From: Iodidimonas sp. SYSU 1G8
GTDB taxonomy: Bacteria > Pseudomonadota > Alphaproteobacteria > SMXS01
Length of the DNA: 64,000 bases
NCBI RefSeq assembly: GCF_039655775.1
Contig: NZ_JBBYXJ010000001.1
Coordinates: forward strand, 1,697,501-1,761,500
Reading direction: 5' to 3'
Part shown: positions 16,003 through 24,637 of the stretch, one piece after another
How the letters are laid out: each line of letters opens with the position of its first letter
Position numbering within the stretch: the stretch's first letter is position 1
The notes under the pieces: generated by a model
Databases searched by the model: none
Seen by the model: only the letters and a program-made list of their open reading frames with translations
What the model was told of the DNA's origin: nothing
Position numbers and translations under genes: made by a program

Positions 16003-16737
16003 TCAGGCCGTCAGGGCGTTACCGCCGCGCAGCACCTGTTCGGCCGCCTCGGTAAACGCGCCATCTTCCGCATGCAGCACGAGGCCAGGCAGCAGCCGAA
16101 GCGGCGCGCTACCGGCACGTCTTCCCTGCAGGATGACCCGCTTCGCTTCGGCGCCGAGGCGCGGCCACAGCGGTGTGACGATCAGCGCGCCGAACAGGGG
16201 CGCCAGCACGGCGAGCGCCCGGGCCAGTTCGCCGGCCGGCAGGATCAGGCTGAGCATCCCCTTGCCGCGCACCCGACCCGCGCAGAACGCCAGCCAGGAG
16301 TCGAACCCGAGATCGTCGATGAAGTGGGCGCGCGCCAGATCCGGATTGGGACTGGTACGCCCACGGTCGATGGAGCGATAGGGCGGATTGCTGATGACAT
16401 GATCGAACTGGCGGGCCAGCAGCGAAGCGGGTGGATGAAAGACATCGCCTTCGATCCATTCAACCTCGCGGCAATTCATCGTCGCGCTGCGACGGGCGAG
16501 CGTCAGGCTGGCGCCATCATACTCCAGCCCCGTCAAGCTCAGGCCGGACACCCGCGCGGCGAGGCAGAGCGCCGCCGCGCCGGTACCGCACCCAACATCA
16601 AGCACACTCTGGCCGGCTTTCGCCGGAACCCCGGCGGCGAGCAGCACGGGGTCGAGCGCGACGCGGTATCCGGTCCTCGGCTGAAGCAGCCGGACCCGGC
16701 CGTCCAGCAGGGCATCTTCCGTGACGCCGTCAGACAT
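16003..16737 (-). CDS. tRNA1(Val) (adenine37-N6)-methyltransferase TrmN6-like
   Basis: 244 residues from the ATG at 16737; upstream frame is a shadow of the DUF2007 gene. SVLDVGCGTGAAALCLAARV is the SAM-binding motif I, and VISNPPY is the (N/D)PPY motif of N6-adenine methyltransferases. The N-terminal DGVTEDALLDGRVRLLQPRTGYR fits the TrmN6/YfiC family, which starts with a similar LDG...Q...GYR motif. It probably methylates A37 of a tRNA; other small adenine methyltransferases cannot be excluded. Its start overlaps the end of the DUF2007 gene by 8 bases, so the two are co-translated. Confidence 0.78.
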   Translation of the reverse strand: MSDGVTEDALLDGRVRLLQPRTGYRVALDPVLLAAGVPAKAGQSVLDVGCGTGAAALCLAARVSGLSLTGLEYDGASLTLARRSATMNCREVEWIEGDVFHPPASLLARQFDHVISNPPYRSIDRGRTSPNPDLARAHFIDDLGFDSWLAFCAGRVRGKGMLSLILPAGELARALAVLAPLFGALIVTPLWPRLGAEAKRVILQGRRAGSAPLRLLPGLVLHAEDGAFTEAAEQVLRGGNALTA

Positions 16738-16939
16738 CAAGGTCCGAATCGGACAGGATCGAGCGGGCGCGATCGGCGTCCTCGTCGATGACCATGATCC
16801 GGCGCGGGATGGCGCCGATGCTTCCCTCGAGAATCGAGGTGTGGCCATCGAATACCACGGAGTCGATTCCTACATCCTTGAGAAGGCTTTGCGCGTATGA
16901 AATGAGAACGGGATCGTTGGTGCGCAGGATTTCCCGCAT
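16730..16939 (-). CDS. DUF2007 domain protein
   Basis: 69 residues covering the complete DUF2007 fold: MREILRTNDPVLISYAQSLLKDVGI, then VVFDGHTSILEGSIGAIPRRIMV and DEDADRARSIL. It is a small ferredoxin-like domain whose role is unknown (a nucleotide- or metal-binding regulatory role has been proposed). Translationally coupled to the methyltransferase. It is divergent from ispB, with under 100 bases between the starts holding the ispB promoter. Confidence 0.85.
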   Translation of the reverse strand: MREILRTNDPVLISYAQSLLKDVGIDSVVFDGHTSILEGSIGAIPRRIMVIDEDADRARSILSDSDLDV

Positions 16940-16976
16940 GGCTTTCGCTCCCGTTCCAGGATTACCGGCAGTTCAC

Positions 16977-17006
16977 TTGACCGCCGATCTTACCGCCTTC
17001 TATCTT
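16977..17006 (+). promoter_or_regulatory. Sigma-70-like promoter of the polyprenyl synthase gene
   Basis: TTGACC (16977-16982), 18 bases, TATCTT (17001-17006). The -10 covers the possible TTG start at 17005, which argues for the GTG start at 17038. Confidence 0.6.
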
Positions 17007-17037
17007 GGCTAAAACAAGGAAAATCGAGGAACGTCCC

Positions 17038-18057
17038 GTGGATAATGTGGTTCGGATTCCCAGGGAGAAGCGCGAGAAAGCCTCGGCCCTCGACGTGCTG
17101 ACCGACCTCGTCAAGGACGATATGCGGCGCGTGAACGACGTCATTATCAAGCGCATGCACAGCCCGGTGGCGCTGATTCCGCAGCTGGCCGGCCATCTGA
17201 TCGCCTCGGGCGGCAAGCGGCTGCGCCCCATGCTGACGCTGGCGACGGCCAATCTGTGCGGCTATGAGGGCGACCGCCACATTCCGCTCGCCGCCTGCAT
17301 CGAGTTCCTGCACAGCGCCACCCTGCTGCACGACGACGTGGTCGACGAAAGCCGCCTGCGGCGCGGCAACGAGACCGCCAACGTGCTGTGGGGCAACCAG
17401 GCCAGCGTGCTCGTTGGCGACTTCCTGTTCAGCCGGGCCTTCCAGGTGATGACCGACGACGGTTCGCTGGACGTGCTGCGCCTGTTGTCCGGCACCTCTG
17501 CGGTGCTGGCGGAAGGCGAGGTCCTGCAGCTGACAACCTCCAACGATGTCGACACCAGCGAGGATTCCTACCTGCAGGTGGTCGCCGCCAAGACCGCGGT
17601 GCTGTTCGCCGCCGCCTGCCAGATCGGCGCCATCGTCGCCGGGCGGCCGGCCGCCGAGGAGGAGGCGCTGGAAAGCTTCGGCCGCAACCTGGGAATCGCC
17701 TTCCAGCTGGCCGACGACGCGCTGGACTATTCGGCCAAGCAGGCGACGCTCGGCAAGTCGGTGGGCGATGATTTCCGCGAGGGCAAGATCACCCTGCCCG
17801 TCATCCTGGCCTATCGCCGCTCCAGCGCCGAGGAGCGCAATTTCTGGCGCCGCACGCTGGAGACGGTGGAGCAGGAAGACGGCGACCTGGACCACGCCAT
17901 CGCCCTGATGACCAAGTATGACGCGCTGCGCGACACCATCGAGCGGGCGCGTCATTACGGCGCCATGGCCAAGGACGCGCTGCGGCTTTTCTCGCCTTCG
18001 CCGACCCGCGAGGCCCTGACCGCCATCGTCGATTTTTCCATCGAACGCGCTTTTTGA
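17038..18057 (+). CDS. ispB: Long-chain (all-trans) polyprenyl diphosphate synthase, IspB type
   Basis: 339 residues. GGKRLRP (near residue 50), the first Asp-rich motif LLHDDVVDESRLRRG and second motif LADDALDY are the signatures of trans-polyprenyl synthases; the sequence also has GEVLQLTTSNDVD and GKSVGDDFREGKITLPVI. This is the long-chain type that makes the octa- to decaprenyl tail of ubiquinone; the chain length cannot be told. I chose the GTG at 17038, with GAGGA seven bases upstream, because the TTG at 17005 lies in the -10 box. The shorter-chain IspA is at about 62 kb. Confidence 0.88.
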   Translation: MDNVVRIPREKREKASALDVLTDLVKDDMRRVNDVIIKRMHSPVALIPQLAGHLIASGGKRLRPMLTLATANLCGYEGDRHIPLAACIEFLHSATLLHDDVVDESRLRRGNETANVLWGNQASVLVGDFLFSRAFQVMTDDGSLDVLRLLSGTSAVLAEGEVLQLTTSNDVDTSEDSYLQVVAAKTAVLFAAACQIGAIVAGRPAAEEEALESFGRNLGIAFQLADDALDYSAKQATLGKSVGDDFREGKITLPVILAYRRSSAEERNFWRRTLETVEQEDGDLDHAIALMTKYDALRDTIERARHYGAMAKDALRLFSPSPTREALTAIVDFSIERAF

Positions 18058-18133
18058 CATTTCCCGTGCAAGGCCGCTTGCAGGGACGCCAGCGGAGCGC
18101 TATACACGCGCCCTGCCCCACCTAAGGGCCCGT

Positions 18134-18210
18134 CGGGGAGTAGCTCAGCCTGGTAGAGCACTGTGTTCGGGACGCAGGGGCCGGAGGTTCGAATCCTCTC
18201 TCCCCGACCA
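18134..18210 (+). tRNA. tRNA-Pro (anticodon CGG)
   Basis: A complete cloverleaf of 77 bases: CGGGGAG acceptor stem pairing with CTCCCCG, D arm AGCTCAGCCTGGTAGAGC, anticodon stem CTGTG/CGCAG around the loop TTCGGGA with anticodon CGG, and T arm GGAGGTTCGAATCCTCT. The CCA end is encoded. It lies between ispB and the protease gene. Confidence 0.97.
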
Positions 18211-18305
18211 ATTAGGCCCTGGTTCAGATGATGGTACTGCCCGCCCGAACGGGCAGCCATCTTTCCTCCTACTGCCATCACCGGCCTTGAACGTTTCGCC
18301 CCCGC

Positions 18306-18328
18306 TTGCCAATTCCTAGGTCTGGCAA
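18306..18328. promoter_or_regulatory. Small inverted repeat upstream of degP-like gene
   Basis: TTGCCA (18306-18311) and TGGCAA (18323-18328), 11 bases apart, lie 15 bases before the ATG of the protease. It could be an operator; no regulator is known. Confidence 0.3.
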
Positions 18329-18342
18329 TCACGAGGGCGACC

Positions 18343-19764
18343 ATGAAGCGTGTTCTGACGGTGCTGGCGGCTGTTCTGGTCGCTGGCGGTTTGGCGTGGG
18401 CTTTCATTCCTGAAGTGCGGCAGACCGTTTCCCCGGCCACCGCACCGCAACCGCTGGCCACGGCGCCGCCTCTCACCGGTATCGCGCCCGCCCTGCCGTC
18501 GCTTCATCCCGTGCTGGCCCGCGTCTCGAGCGCCGTGGTGAACATCTCGGTCGAGGGCAAGGCCCAGGGCCCCATGAATCCGTTCATGGAAGACCCGATG
18601 TTCCGCCGCTTTTTCGGCGATCCGCGCGAGACGCCCGAACGGCGCTCCACCAGTGTCGGCTCCGGCGTGATCGTCGACGCCAAAAACGGCTATATCATCA
18701 CCAACCACCATGTGGTGGCGAACGCGGGCCGCATCGACGTGACCCTGACCGATCGGCGCGAGTTGCGGGCAAAGCTGGTCGGATCGGATCCGGAAATCGA
18801 CATCGCCGTGCTGAAGGTGGATGCCCGCGACTTGACGGCCATGCCCATCGGCAAGTCCGACAGCCTGAAGATCGGCGATTTCGTGATCGCCATGGGAAAT
18901 CCTTTCGGCCTCGGCCAGACCGCGACCCTCGGGATCGTCAGCGCACTGGGCCGGACGGGGCTGGGGATCGAAGGCTATGAGAACTTCATCCAGACCGATG
19001 CGTCGATCAATCCAGGCAATTCGGGCGGCGCGCTGATCGACCAGAGCGGCAATCTGGTGGGCATCAACACGGCGATCCTGTCGCGGACCGGCGGCAATAT
19101 CGGCATCGGCTTCGCGATTCCCGCCGAAATGGCCATGCTCGCCGCCTCGCAGATCATCGATTATGGCGAGGTCCAGCGCGGCCAGATGGGCGTCACCATC
19201 CAGGACCTGACACCCGAGCTGGCCGAGGCCATGGGAATCGATGCCCGGCGCGGCGCTCTGGTCTCCGGCGTCATGCCCGCCTCTCCCGCCGAGAAGGCGG
19301 GGCTGCGCCCCGGCGACGTCGTGACGGCGGTCGACGGCAAGGCCATCGGCAGCAGTTCCGAACTGCGCAACACCATCGGCCTGATGCGCCCTGGTCAGAG
19401 TATTGCCGTCGATATCGTGCGCGAGGGCGAGACCCAAACGCTGGAGATGGCGCTGCAGGGCCAGCAGAAGACGGCACAAGCCGCGCCGCTTGTGGGCGAG
19501 CGCTTCGCCGGACTGGCGCTCGGGCCTTTGCCGGAGAGCCATCCGCTCGCGGGCGAGGTCAAAGGCGTCTATGTGCAGTCGGTCGCACCGGGCAGCAACG
19601 CGGCACGGGCCGGCGTCATGGCCGGCGACGTGATCGTGAGCATCAACCGACAGCCCGTCGCGGGGCCGGATGACCTTGCCCAGGCCGCCGCCAGCGCACA
19701 GGGAAGACCGTTGCTGCTGCATATCCGCCGCGGGGCCGGCAGCCTGTTCGTCGCCATGCCGTGA
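18343..19764 (+). CDS. DegP/HtrA-type serine protease
   Basis: 473 residues: an N-terminal hydrophobic segment (2-21) exporting it to the periplasm or anchoring it, then the trypsin-like domain with TNHHVV (His), DIAVLKVD (Asp) and GNSGGA (Ser), all intact. Two PDZ domains follow, the first around MGVTIQDLTPELAEAMG and the second ending in the VYVQSVAPGSNAARAG region, as in DegP/DegQ. It degrades or refolds misfolded envelope proteins. The second PDZ and linker with AQAAPLVGERFAGLALG are typical of alphaproteobacterial Do proteases. No sigma-E-like site was identified. Confidence 0.9.
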   Translation: MKRVLTVLAAVLVAGGLAWAFIPEVRQTVSPATAPQPLATAPPLTGIAPALPSLHPVLARVSSAVVNISVEGKAQGPMNPFMEDPMFRRFFGDPRETPERRSTSVGSGVIVDAKNGYIITNHHVVANAGRIDVTLTDRRELRAKLVGSDPEIDIAVLKVDARDLTAMPIGKSDSLKIGDFVIAMGNPFGLGQTATLGIVSALGRTGLGIEGYENFIQTDASINPGNSGGALIDQSGNLVGINTAILSRTGGNIGIGFAIPAEMAMLAASQIIDYGEVQRGQMGVTIQDLTPELAEAMGIDARRGALVSGVMPASPAEKAGLRPGDVVTAVDGKAIGSSSELRNTIGLMRPGQSIAVDIVREGETQTLEMALQGQQKTAQAAPLVGERFAGLALGPLPESHPLAGEVKGVYVQSVAPGSNAARAGVMAGDVIVSINRQPVAGPDDLAQAAASAQGRPLLLHIRRGAGSLFVAMP

Positions 19765-19848
19765 CGCGGAGGGAGAGCAAATACCTCGACCTCCGCCTGT
19801 TTCGGTCGATATCATCGACTCCACACGCCGCATTCGGGGAGAACCGCC

Positions 19849-20763
19849 ATGAGTTCCAGCGCCATCGCAGATAAGACCACGTTCCTGAAACCCGCCTGGG
19901 AGGACATCGTCAAGGCGCTGGAGAAGTCGGGAACGTTCACCGTGCGGACCGGCAGCGGCGGCATCTTCATCGAGCAGACCGACGGCATCGACGAGGTATT
20001 CCTGCGCGGTGAAGGCGCATTCGCCTCGGTCGTGCAGGAGAACATGGATTTGCGCTTCCTGTTGAAGCGACTGGCGCGGGCCGAGGTGCATCCCGCCCAC
20101 ACCACCATCGATCTCTACAACGAAGCCGGCGCGCTGGCGACGTCGATCCATGGCGCCGACGACGAGGCCAAGGCCACCATCGAAGGGCTGGTCGGCCGCT
20201 TCGGGACCGATTCGGTGCATCATGAGGCGGGCCGCGGCGGCGCGCACCGGCCGGGCCTCGCGGACAAGGACGTGGACGTGGCGGCGGTCCGGGCCGACTG
20301 GGCCGCGATGACCAACGTGCATCATTTCGAGGCGCTGCTGGCCAAGCACCGCATCGGACGGCTGCAGGCGTTCCGGCTGGTCGGCGAGGAATACGCCGCC
20401 GAGCTGAGCGCCGAGGCTTTCCCGGATCTGCTTTCCAAGCTGGACAAGACCGGCGAACAGGTGATGGTGTTCGTCGCCAATCGCGGCTTCGTGCAGATTT
20501 TCTCCGGCCCGGCCCATGCGCCCAAGCGCGTCGGCCATGGCTGGGAGATCGTCCACGACAAGGCGAAAGTGTTCATCCCGGACGCGGCGCTCCAGCATCT
20601 GTGGCTGGTCAACAAGCCGACCGCCGCCGGCATCATCTCGTCGCTGGAAATCGTCAGCGAGGCCGAGGACCAGGCGTTGGCGAGCCTTTTCGGCCGTCAC
20701 CCGCACGGCGATCCGCAACCGGCGAGCTGGCTTGAGCTGCTGAATACGCTGCCCAGGAAGTAA
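19849..20763 (+). CDS. Hemin-degrading factor / heme-binding protein (HmuS, HemS family)
   Basis: 304 residues, the two-repeat HemS layout. The C-terminal half has VRADWAAMTNVHHFEALLAKHRIGRLQAFRLVG, VMVFVANRGFVQIFSGP, HDKAKVFIPDAALQHLWLVNKPT and SLEI, which align by eye with HmuS/HemS. The first repeat is shorter than usual, and the total is about 40 residues less than typical 345. These proteins bind heme in the cytoplasm and degrade or pass it on. No hmuTUV transporter or TonB receptor is in the window, so the gene is isolated. It lies 85 bases after the protease on the same strand. Confidence 0.75.
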   Translation: MSSSAIADKTTFLKPAWEDIVKALEKSGTFTVRTGSGGIFIEQTDGIDEVFLRGEGAFASVVQENMDLRFLLKRLARAEVHPAHTTIDLYNEAGALATSIHGADDEAKATIEGLVGRFGTDSVHHEAGRGGAHRPGLADKDVDVAAVRADWAAMTNVHHFEALLAKHRIGRLQAFRLVGEEYAAELSAEAFPDLLSKLDKTGEQVMVFVANRGFVQIFSGPAHAPKRVGHGWEIVHDKAKVFIPDAALQHLWLVNKPTAAGIISSLEIVSEAEDQALASLFGRHPHGDPQPASWLELLNTLPRK

Positions 20764-20833
20764 GGCAAAACCTTCAGCCTTGCCGGTCCGGCCTCCCTCC
20801 CCGTAAGCTGTGAAAAATACGGGGAGAGATTCA

Positions 20834-22216
20834 ATGAACATGGCATTCAAGATCACCGACGACATTGGCGCCGCCGGCCGCGCCGTCCGCGAAAGCCTGA
20901 GCCGAAAGAACGAACGCTCGCGCGAGCTGACCGGACGCACCAAGGAACTCATGAACATGGGTTCGGCGGCCAGCGTCGAGATGCCGTTCCCGGTGCTGAT
21001 CGAAAAGGGTGAAGGCCCCTACATCATCGACGCGGACGGCAACCGCTACATCGACTTCCAGATCGGTTTCGGCTCGCTGATCCTCGGCCACCGCCATCCG
21101 GTCGTGCAGCAGGCCATCATGGACCAGGTCGAGAATCGCGGCTGGCAGTTCGGCCTGCACAATCCCAACCAGGTGCCGCTGGCCGAACAGCTGATCAAGG
21201 CCGACAACTGCGTCGAGCGGGCGATCTTCTGCAACACGGGGACCGAAGCGTCCATGTACGCCATCCGCGCCGCGCGCGCCTTTACCGGCAAGAACAAGAT
21301 CGGGGTGTTCGACGGCTTCTATCACGGCGCCCATGATTACGGCATCGGTCTGGCAGATCCTTCCAGCCCGCGCGATGCGCCGGTCTATCGGCCGCTGGGC
21401 GCCGGCGTGCTGCCGGCCGTGGTCGAGAACCAGATCATGCTGCCCTACCGCTCGCAGGCGGCCTTCGACCTGATCCGCAAGCACAAGGACGAGCTTGCCG
21501 TGGTGATGATCGAGGCGGCGCAGAGCTCCAACCCGCACATGAACGACGAGATCCGCGAATTCCTGCATGAGTTGAAGGCGGTCTGCACCCAGTCCGGCGT
21601 GCTGATGATGATGGACGAGGTCATCACCGGGTTCCGCTTCGCCTATGGCGGCGCGCAGGAATTCTACGGCATCAAGCCGGACCTTGCGACCTACGGCAAG
21701 GCGCTGGGCGGCGGCCTTCCCATCGGCGCGGTCGGCGGCCGAGCCGACATCATGCGGCTGTTCAACGCCATGCACGAGGGCGATCCCAAGGGCATCATGT
21801 CGGGCGGCACCTTCTCGGGCAATCCGCTGACCATGGCGGCCGGTTATGCCCAGGTGAAATACTTCGACGACAACCGGGACACGGTCTATCCGCACATCAA
21901 CGGCCAGGGCGAACGCCTCGCCCGGATGATCAACGACTATGCCCACAGCCAGAACATGGCCGTGCAGGTGCTGAATGCCGGCTCCATGTTCCAGATATAC
22001 TTCAAGAAGGAAGAAATCCGCTCGGCGCGGGACCTGAACATGAAGAAGCCGCCCGCCGAAACCGAATTCTACCTGCACCTGCTCGATAACGGCGTTCTTG
22101 TGCCCGGCACGCGGCGGTCGTTCGTGTCGTTCGCGCACACGCCCGAGCTGATCGACGACGCGGTGGAACGGGTCAAGCGGTCACTGGATCTGGTGCGCGC
22201 GGACGGCCTGATCTGA
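20834..22216 (+). CDS. Class III aminotransferase, glutamate-1-semialdehyde-aminomutase-like
   Basis: 460 residues from the ATG at 20834 with GGGGAGA six bases upstream. FCNTGTEASMYAIRAARAFTG (PLP phosphate site), MMDEVITGFR (Asp) and YGKALGGGLPIGAVGG (Schiff-base Lys) are the class III hallmarks, closest in style to GSAM/HemL. The N-terminal 50 residues and the C-terminal part differ from HemL, and alphaproteobacteria make 5-aminolevulinate by HemA (C4 path), so a catabolic aminotransferase acting on an amino acid or amine is more likely. Neighbours (heme protein, lipoprotein) give no decision. Confidence 0.82.
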   Translation: MNMAFKITDDIGAAGRAVRESLSRKNERSRELTGRTKELMNMGSAASVEMPFPVLIEKGEGPYIIDADGNRYIDFQIGFGSLILGHRHPVVQQAIMDQVENRGWQFGLHNPNQVPLAEQLIKADNCVERAIFCNTGTEASMYAIRAARAFTGKNKIGVFDGFYHGAHDYGIGLADPSSPRDAPVYRPLGAGVLPAVVENQIMLPYRSQAAFDLIRKHKDELAVVMIEAAQSSNPHMNDEIREFLHELKAVCTQSGVLMMMDEVITGFRFAYGGAQEFYGIKPDLATYGKALGGGLPIGAVGGRADIMRLFNAMHEGDPKGIMSGGTFSGNPLTMAAGYAQVKYFDDNRDTVYPHINGQGERLARMINDYAHSQNMAVQVLNAGSMFQIYFKKEEIRSARDLNMKKPPAETEFYLHLLDNGVLVPGTRRSFVSFAHTPELIDDAVERVKRSLDLVRADGLI

Positions 22217-22289
22217 GCAGGCTTGCCAAGCTCCGCCGGCACCGGATATTCGCTAAGGCACGCCACCATGCATAGAGGGGAATCACCGC

Positions 22290-22802
22290 ATGACCGTACC
22301 ATTCAGAACAGTGCTGATCGCGCTCGCCGCCGTTTCGGGCCTCGCCGCCTGCGATAGTTCCGAGACCCTGACCGAGAAAGCCATCGAGAAATACGCCGAG
22401 CAGCAAGGGGTCGACATGGATGTCGACCTGAAAGATGGCGGCCAATCGGTCACCATGAAATCCGATCAGGGGGAAATCACGACCCAGGTCGGCGGCGAGG
22501 TCAAGATACCCGACGGCTTCCCAAGCGACATTCCGGTTTATGACGGTCTGACCGTCCACGCGGCCAGCACCATGTCGGACACCTACATGCTGCACGCCCA
22601 AAGCGCCGAACCGCTGGACAAGATCGTCCAGTACTATGTCGAGGCCATGCCCGCCCAGGGCTGGGTAAAGGAAGCCGAAAGCAACCAGGCCGGCGTGATG
22701 TACATCAGCTCGTACAAGAAGGATGGACGCACCGCCGGCGTGACTGTCGTTGCCGGCGATGATTCAAGGACCGTGCAGATCAGCGCGCTCGGCCCCCGCT
22801 AA
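22290..22802 (+). CDS. Lipoprotein of unknown function
   Basis: 170 residues. The signal sequence has a clear lipobox LAAC at residues 17-20 (FRTVLIALAAVSGLAAC), so it should be lipidated and anchored in the envelope. The mature part starts with an acidic stretch and then a compact globular domain with IPDGFPSDIPVYDGLTVHAAS, typical of small periplasmic domains that bind partners, and a C-terminal GVTVVAGDDSRTVQISALG. No family was recognised. It follows the aminotransferase by 73 bases. Confidence 0.75.
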   Translation: MTVPFRTVLIALAAVSGLAACDSSETLTEKAIEKYAEQQGVDMDVDLKDGGQSVTMKSDQGEITTQVGGEVKIPDGFPSDIPVYDGLTVHAASTMSDTYMLHAQSAEPLDKIVQYYVEAMPAQGWVKEAESNQAGVMYISSYKKDGRTAGVTVVAGDDSRTVQISALGPR

Positions 22803-22815
22803 CCGTCCGCGCATC

Positions 22816-22840
22816 GCGGAGGGAGCCAAGTTCCCTCCGC
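22816..22840. terminator. Bidirectional hairpin terminator without T tract
   Basis: A 9-bp perfect stem (22816-22824 with 22832-22840) with a 7-base loop lies between the convergent lipoprotein and acyl-CoA ligase genes. There is no T run, so Rho-dependent ends are also possible. Confidence 0.5.
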
Positions 22841-22859
22841 CGAATGCCGAGAATGTCGT

Positions 22860-24401
22860 TCAGACGATCCGGCTGTCCTTCTTGCCCCAGTAGCGGTCGC
22901 GCAGCAGGCGCTTGTAGAGCTTGCCCGTGGGATGGCGCGGCAACTCGGCCTCGAAATCCACGCTTCGGGGGCATTTGAGATGCGCCAGGTGCTGGCGGCA
23001 ATAGGCGATCAACTCCTGCGCCAGCGCCGGTCCCGCCTCGGACCATTCCATGGGCTGGACGACCGCCTTGACCTCCTCGCCGAACTCCTCGTTCGGGACG
23101 CCGAACACGGCGACATCGGCGACGGCGGGATGCCCGATCAGCAGATTTTCGACTTCCTGCGGATAGATGTTCACGCCGCCTGAGATGATCATGAAGGCCT
23201 TGCGGTCGGTCAGGTACAGGAAGCCGTCCTCGTCCACGTAACCGACATCGCCCAGCGTCGACCAGCCCCTGTCGTTGCGGGTCTGGGCCGTCTTCTCGGC
23301 GTCGTTGTGATAGCTGAAATCGGGGCCGCCGGAGAAGTAGATGGTCCCGGGCTCGCCCTGCGGCACCTCCTCGCCATCCTCGCCGACGATGTGCAACTGG
23401 GCGACGAGCGGCCGGCCGACCGAGCCGGGGTGCTTGAGCCAGTCATGGGAGTTGATGAAGGTCATGCCGTTCGCTTCGGTCCCGGCATAGTACTCCAGCA
23501 GGATCGGCCCCCACCATTCGATCATGCGCCGCTTCACGTCAACCGGGCAGGGCGCGGCCGCATGCACGGCGACCCGCAGCGATGACACGTCATAGCGAGC
23601 GCGCGTCTCCTCGGGCAGCTTGAGCATCCGCACGAACATGGTCGGCACGAGCTGGGTGTGGGTCGCCCGGTATTCCTGCAACAGCCGCAGATAGTTCTCG
23701 GCGTCGAAGTGATCCATGATGATGCACGTTCCGCCGACGCGCATGACCCACATGTTGAAGCGCAGCGGCGCCGCGTGATACAGCGGCGCCGGCGACAAAT
23801 AGATGCAGTCAGCGGAGAAATTGTAGAGCGCCCGGGTCGCCTGCGCCGTCGGCGTGACATAGTCGATGGGATCGCCCGCGAGCGGCACCTTGACCCCTTT
23901 GGGCCGGCCCGTCGTGCCCGACGAATAAAGCATGTCGACGCCGGAAATCTCGTCGGCGATGGGCGTGGCGGGGTAGCCGTCCACGGCAGTCTCGTACGCC
24001 TCATAACCAGCGATCGCGCCATCGGTCATCAGCCGGGTTTCGACCGCCGGTATCTGGCTCGCCAGTTCCTCGGCCACCTTGGCCAGAGCATGCGAGACGA
24101 CCAGCAGGCGGGCACCGCAATCATTGACGATATACGCCGCTTCCGGCGCCGTCAGCCGGGTGCTGATCGCCGTGAAGTATAGACCCGACCGCTGCGCCGC
24201 CCAGCAGACCTCGTAGAAGCGGGCCTGGTTCTCCATCATCAGAGCGATGTGGTCGCCCGGCTTCAGCCCCTTGGCGCGGAACAATTGCGCCAGACGGTTG
24301 GAGCGGGCCTCCAGCTCGCCATAGGTTACCGTCTCGCCTGTCGCCGCCATGATGTAGGCGGGCTTTTCGGGCGTGGTACGGGCGTGCACGGACGGGTGCA
24401 T
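22860..24401 (-). CDS. Acyl-CoA synthetase (AMP-dependent ligase)
   Basis: 513 residues. DMLYSSGTTGRPKGVKV is the P-loop A3 motif, EYYAGTEANG the A5 motif, STLGDVGYVDEDGFLYLTDRK the A7/A8 region, and PTGKLYKRLL carries the catalytic Lys (A10). The overall form (short linker, MFVRMLKLPEETR) resembles the long-chain or medium-chain acyl-CoA synthetases of alphaproteobacteria. It should activate a carboxylic acid through an acyl-adenylate. It is divergent from the wax-synthase operon with a 236-base shared region and could supply acyl-CoA for it (inference). Confidence 0.88.
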   Translation of the reverse strand: MHPSVHARTTPEKPAYIMAATGETVTYGELEARSNRLAQLFRAKGLKPGDHIALMMENQARFYEVCWAAQRSGLYFTAISTRLTAPEAAYIVNDCGARLLVVSHALAKVAEELASQIPAVETRLMTDGAIAGYEAYETAVDGYPATPIADEISGVDMLYSSGTTGRPKGVKVPLAGDPIDYVTPTAQATRALYNFSADCIYLSPAPLYHAAPLRFNMWVMRVGGTCIIMDHFDAENYLRLLQEYRATHTQLVPTMFVRMLKLPEETRARYDVSSLRVAVHAAAPCPVDVKRRMIEWWGPILLEYYAGTEANGMTFINSHDWLKHPGSVGRPLVAQLHIVGEDGEEVPQGEPGTIYFSGGPDFSYHNDAEKTAQTRNDRGWSTLGDVGYVDEDGFLYLTDRKAFMIISGGVNIYPQEVENLLIGHPAVADVAVFGVPNEEFGEEVKAVVQPMEWSEAGPALAQELIAYCRQHLAHLKCPRSVDFEAELPRHPTGKLYKRLLRDRYWGKKDSRIV

Positions 24402-24539
24402 GAAACGTGATCTCCCCAGTTGTTTCGCGTCTATTTAGCACCCGGCTTACCGCCTGGTAAACGGCGGAAGCCCGCTCTCAAGCGCCGATCCAAGCCGGCG
24501 CAATCAGATCTGACCATGCAGTCAGCGCATAGCTGCACC

Positions 24540-24558
24540 GCAACATACTTGTATTTGC
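24540..24558. promoter_or_regulatory. Imperfect palindrome overlapping the -35 of the wax-synthase operon
   Basis: The 19-base GCAACATACTTGTATTTGC has a perfect inner ATAC-TT-GTAT and outer GCAA/TTGC with one extra base in the left arm. Its right end shares bases with the -35 box at 24555. Confidence 0.45.
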
Positions 24559-24583
24559 AACCATCATCTCTGTTCGTTATAAC
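24555..24583 (+). promoter_or_regulatory. Sigma-70-like promoter of the SDR/wax synthase operon
   Basis: TTGCAA (24555-24560), 17 bases, TATAAC (24578-24583), a near-consensus pair. The expected transcription start is at about 24590. Confidence 0.6.
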
Positions 24584-24588
24584 GCATC

Positions 24589-24602
24589 GCAATATGTATT
24601 GC
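24589..24602. promoter_or_regulatory. Perfect palindrome at the expected transcription start
   Basis: GCAATA-TG-TATTGC, two 6-base arms around TG. Placed right after the -10 box, it fits a repressor operator. Confidence 0.5.
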
Positions 24603-24637
24603 TGCAGCGCAGCATGAGTGCGCATCGGGGAGATTGC

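Noticed and set aside
17005-17037. TTG start for the polyprenyl synthase
   Set aside because: The codon lies inside the likely -10 box; the GTG at 17038 has a good Shine-Dalgarno site.
18316-20958. 880-residue open frame on the minus strand
   Set aside because: It is antisense to the protease and heme-protein genes, which have clear motifs; GC-rich DNA often leaves such long shadows. It has no ribosome site and no family features.
20834-22216. HemL (glutamate-1-semialdehyde aminomutase)
   Set aside because: The N-terminus differs, and alphaproteobacteria use the C4 route to 5-aminolevulinate, so only the fold is assigned.
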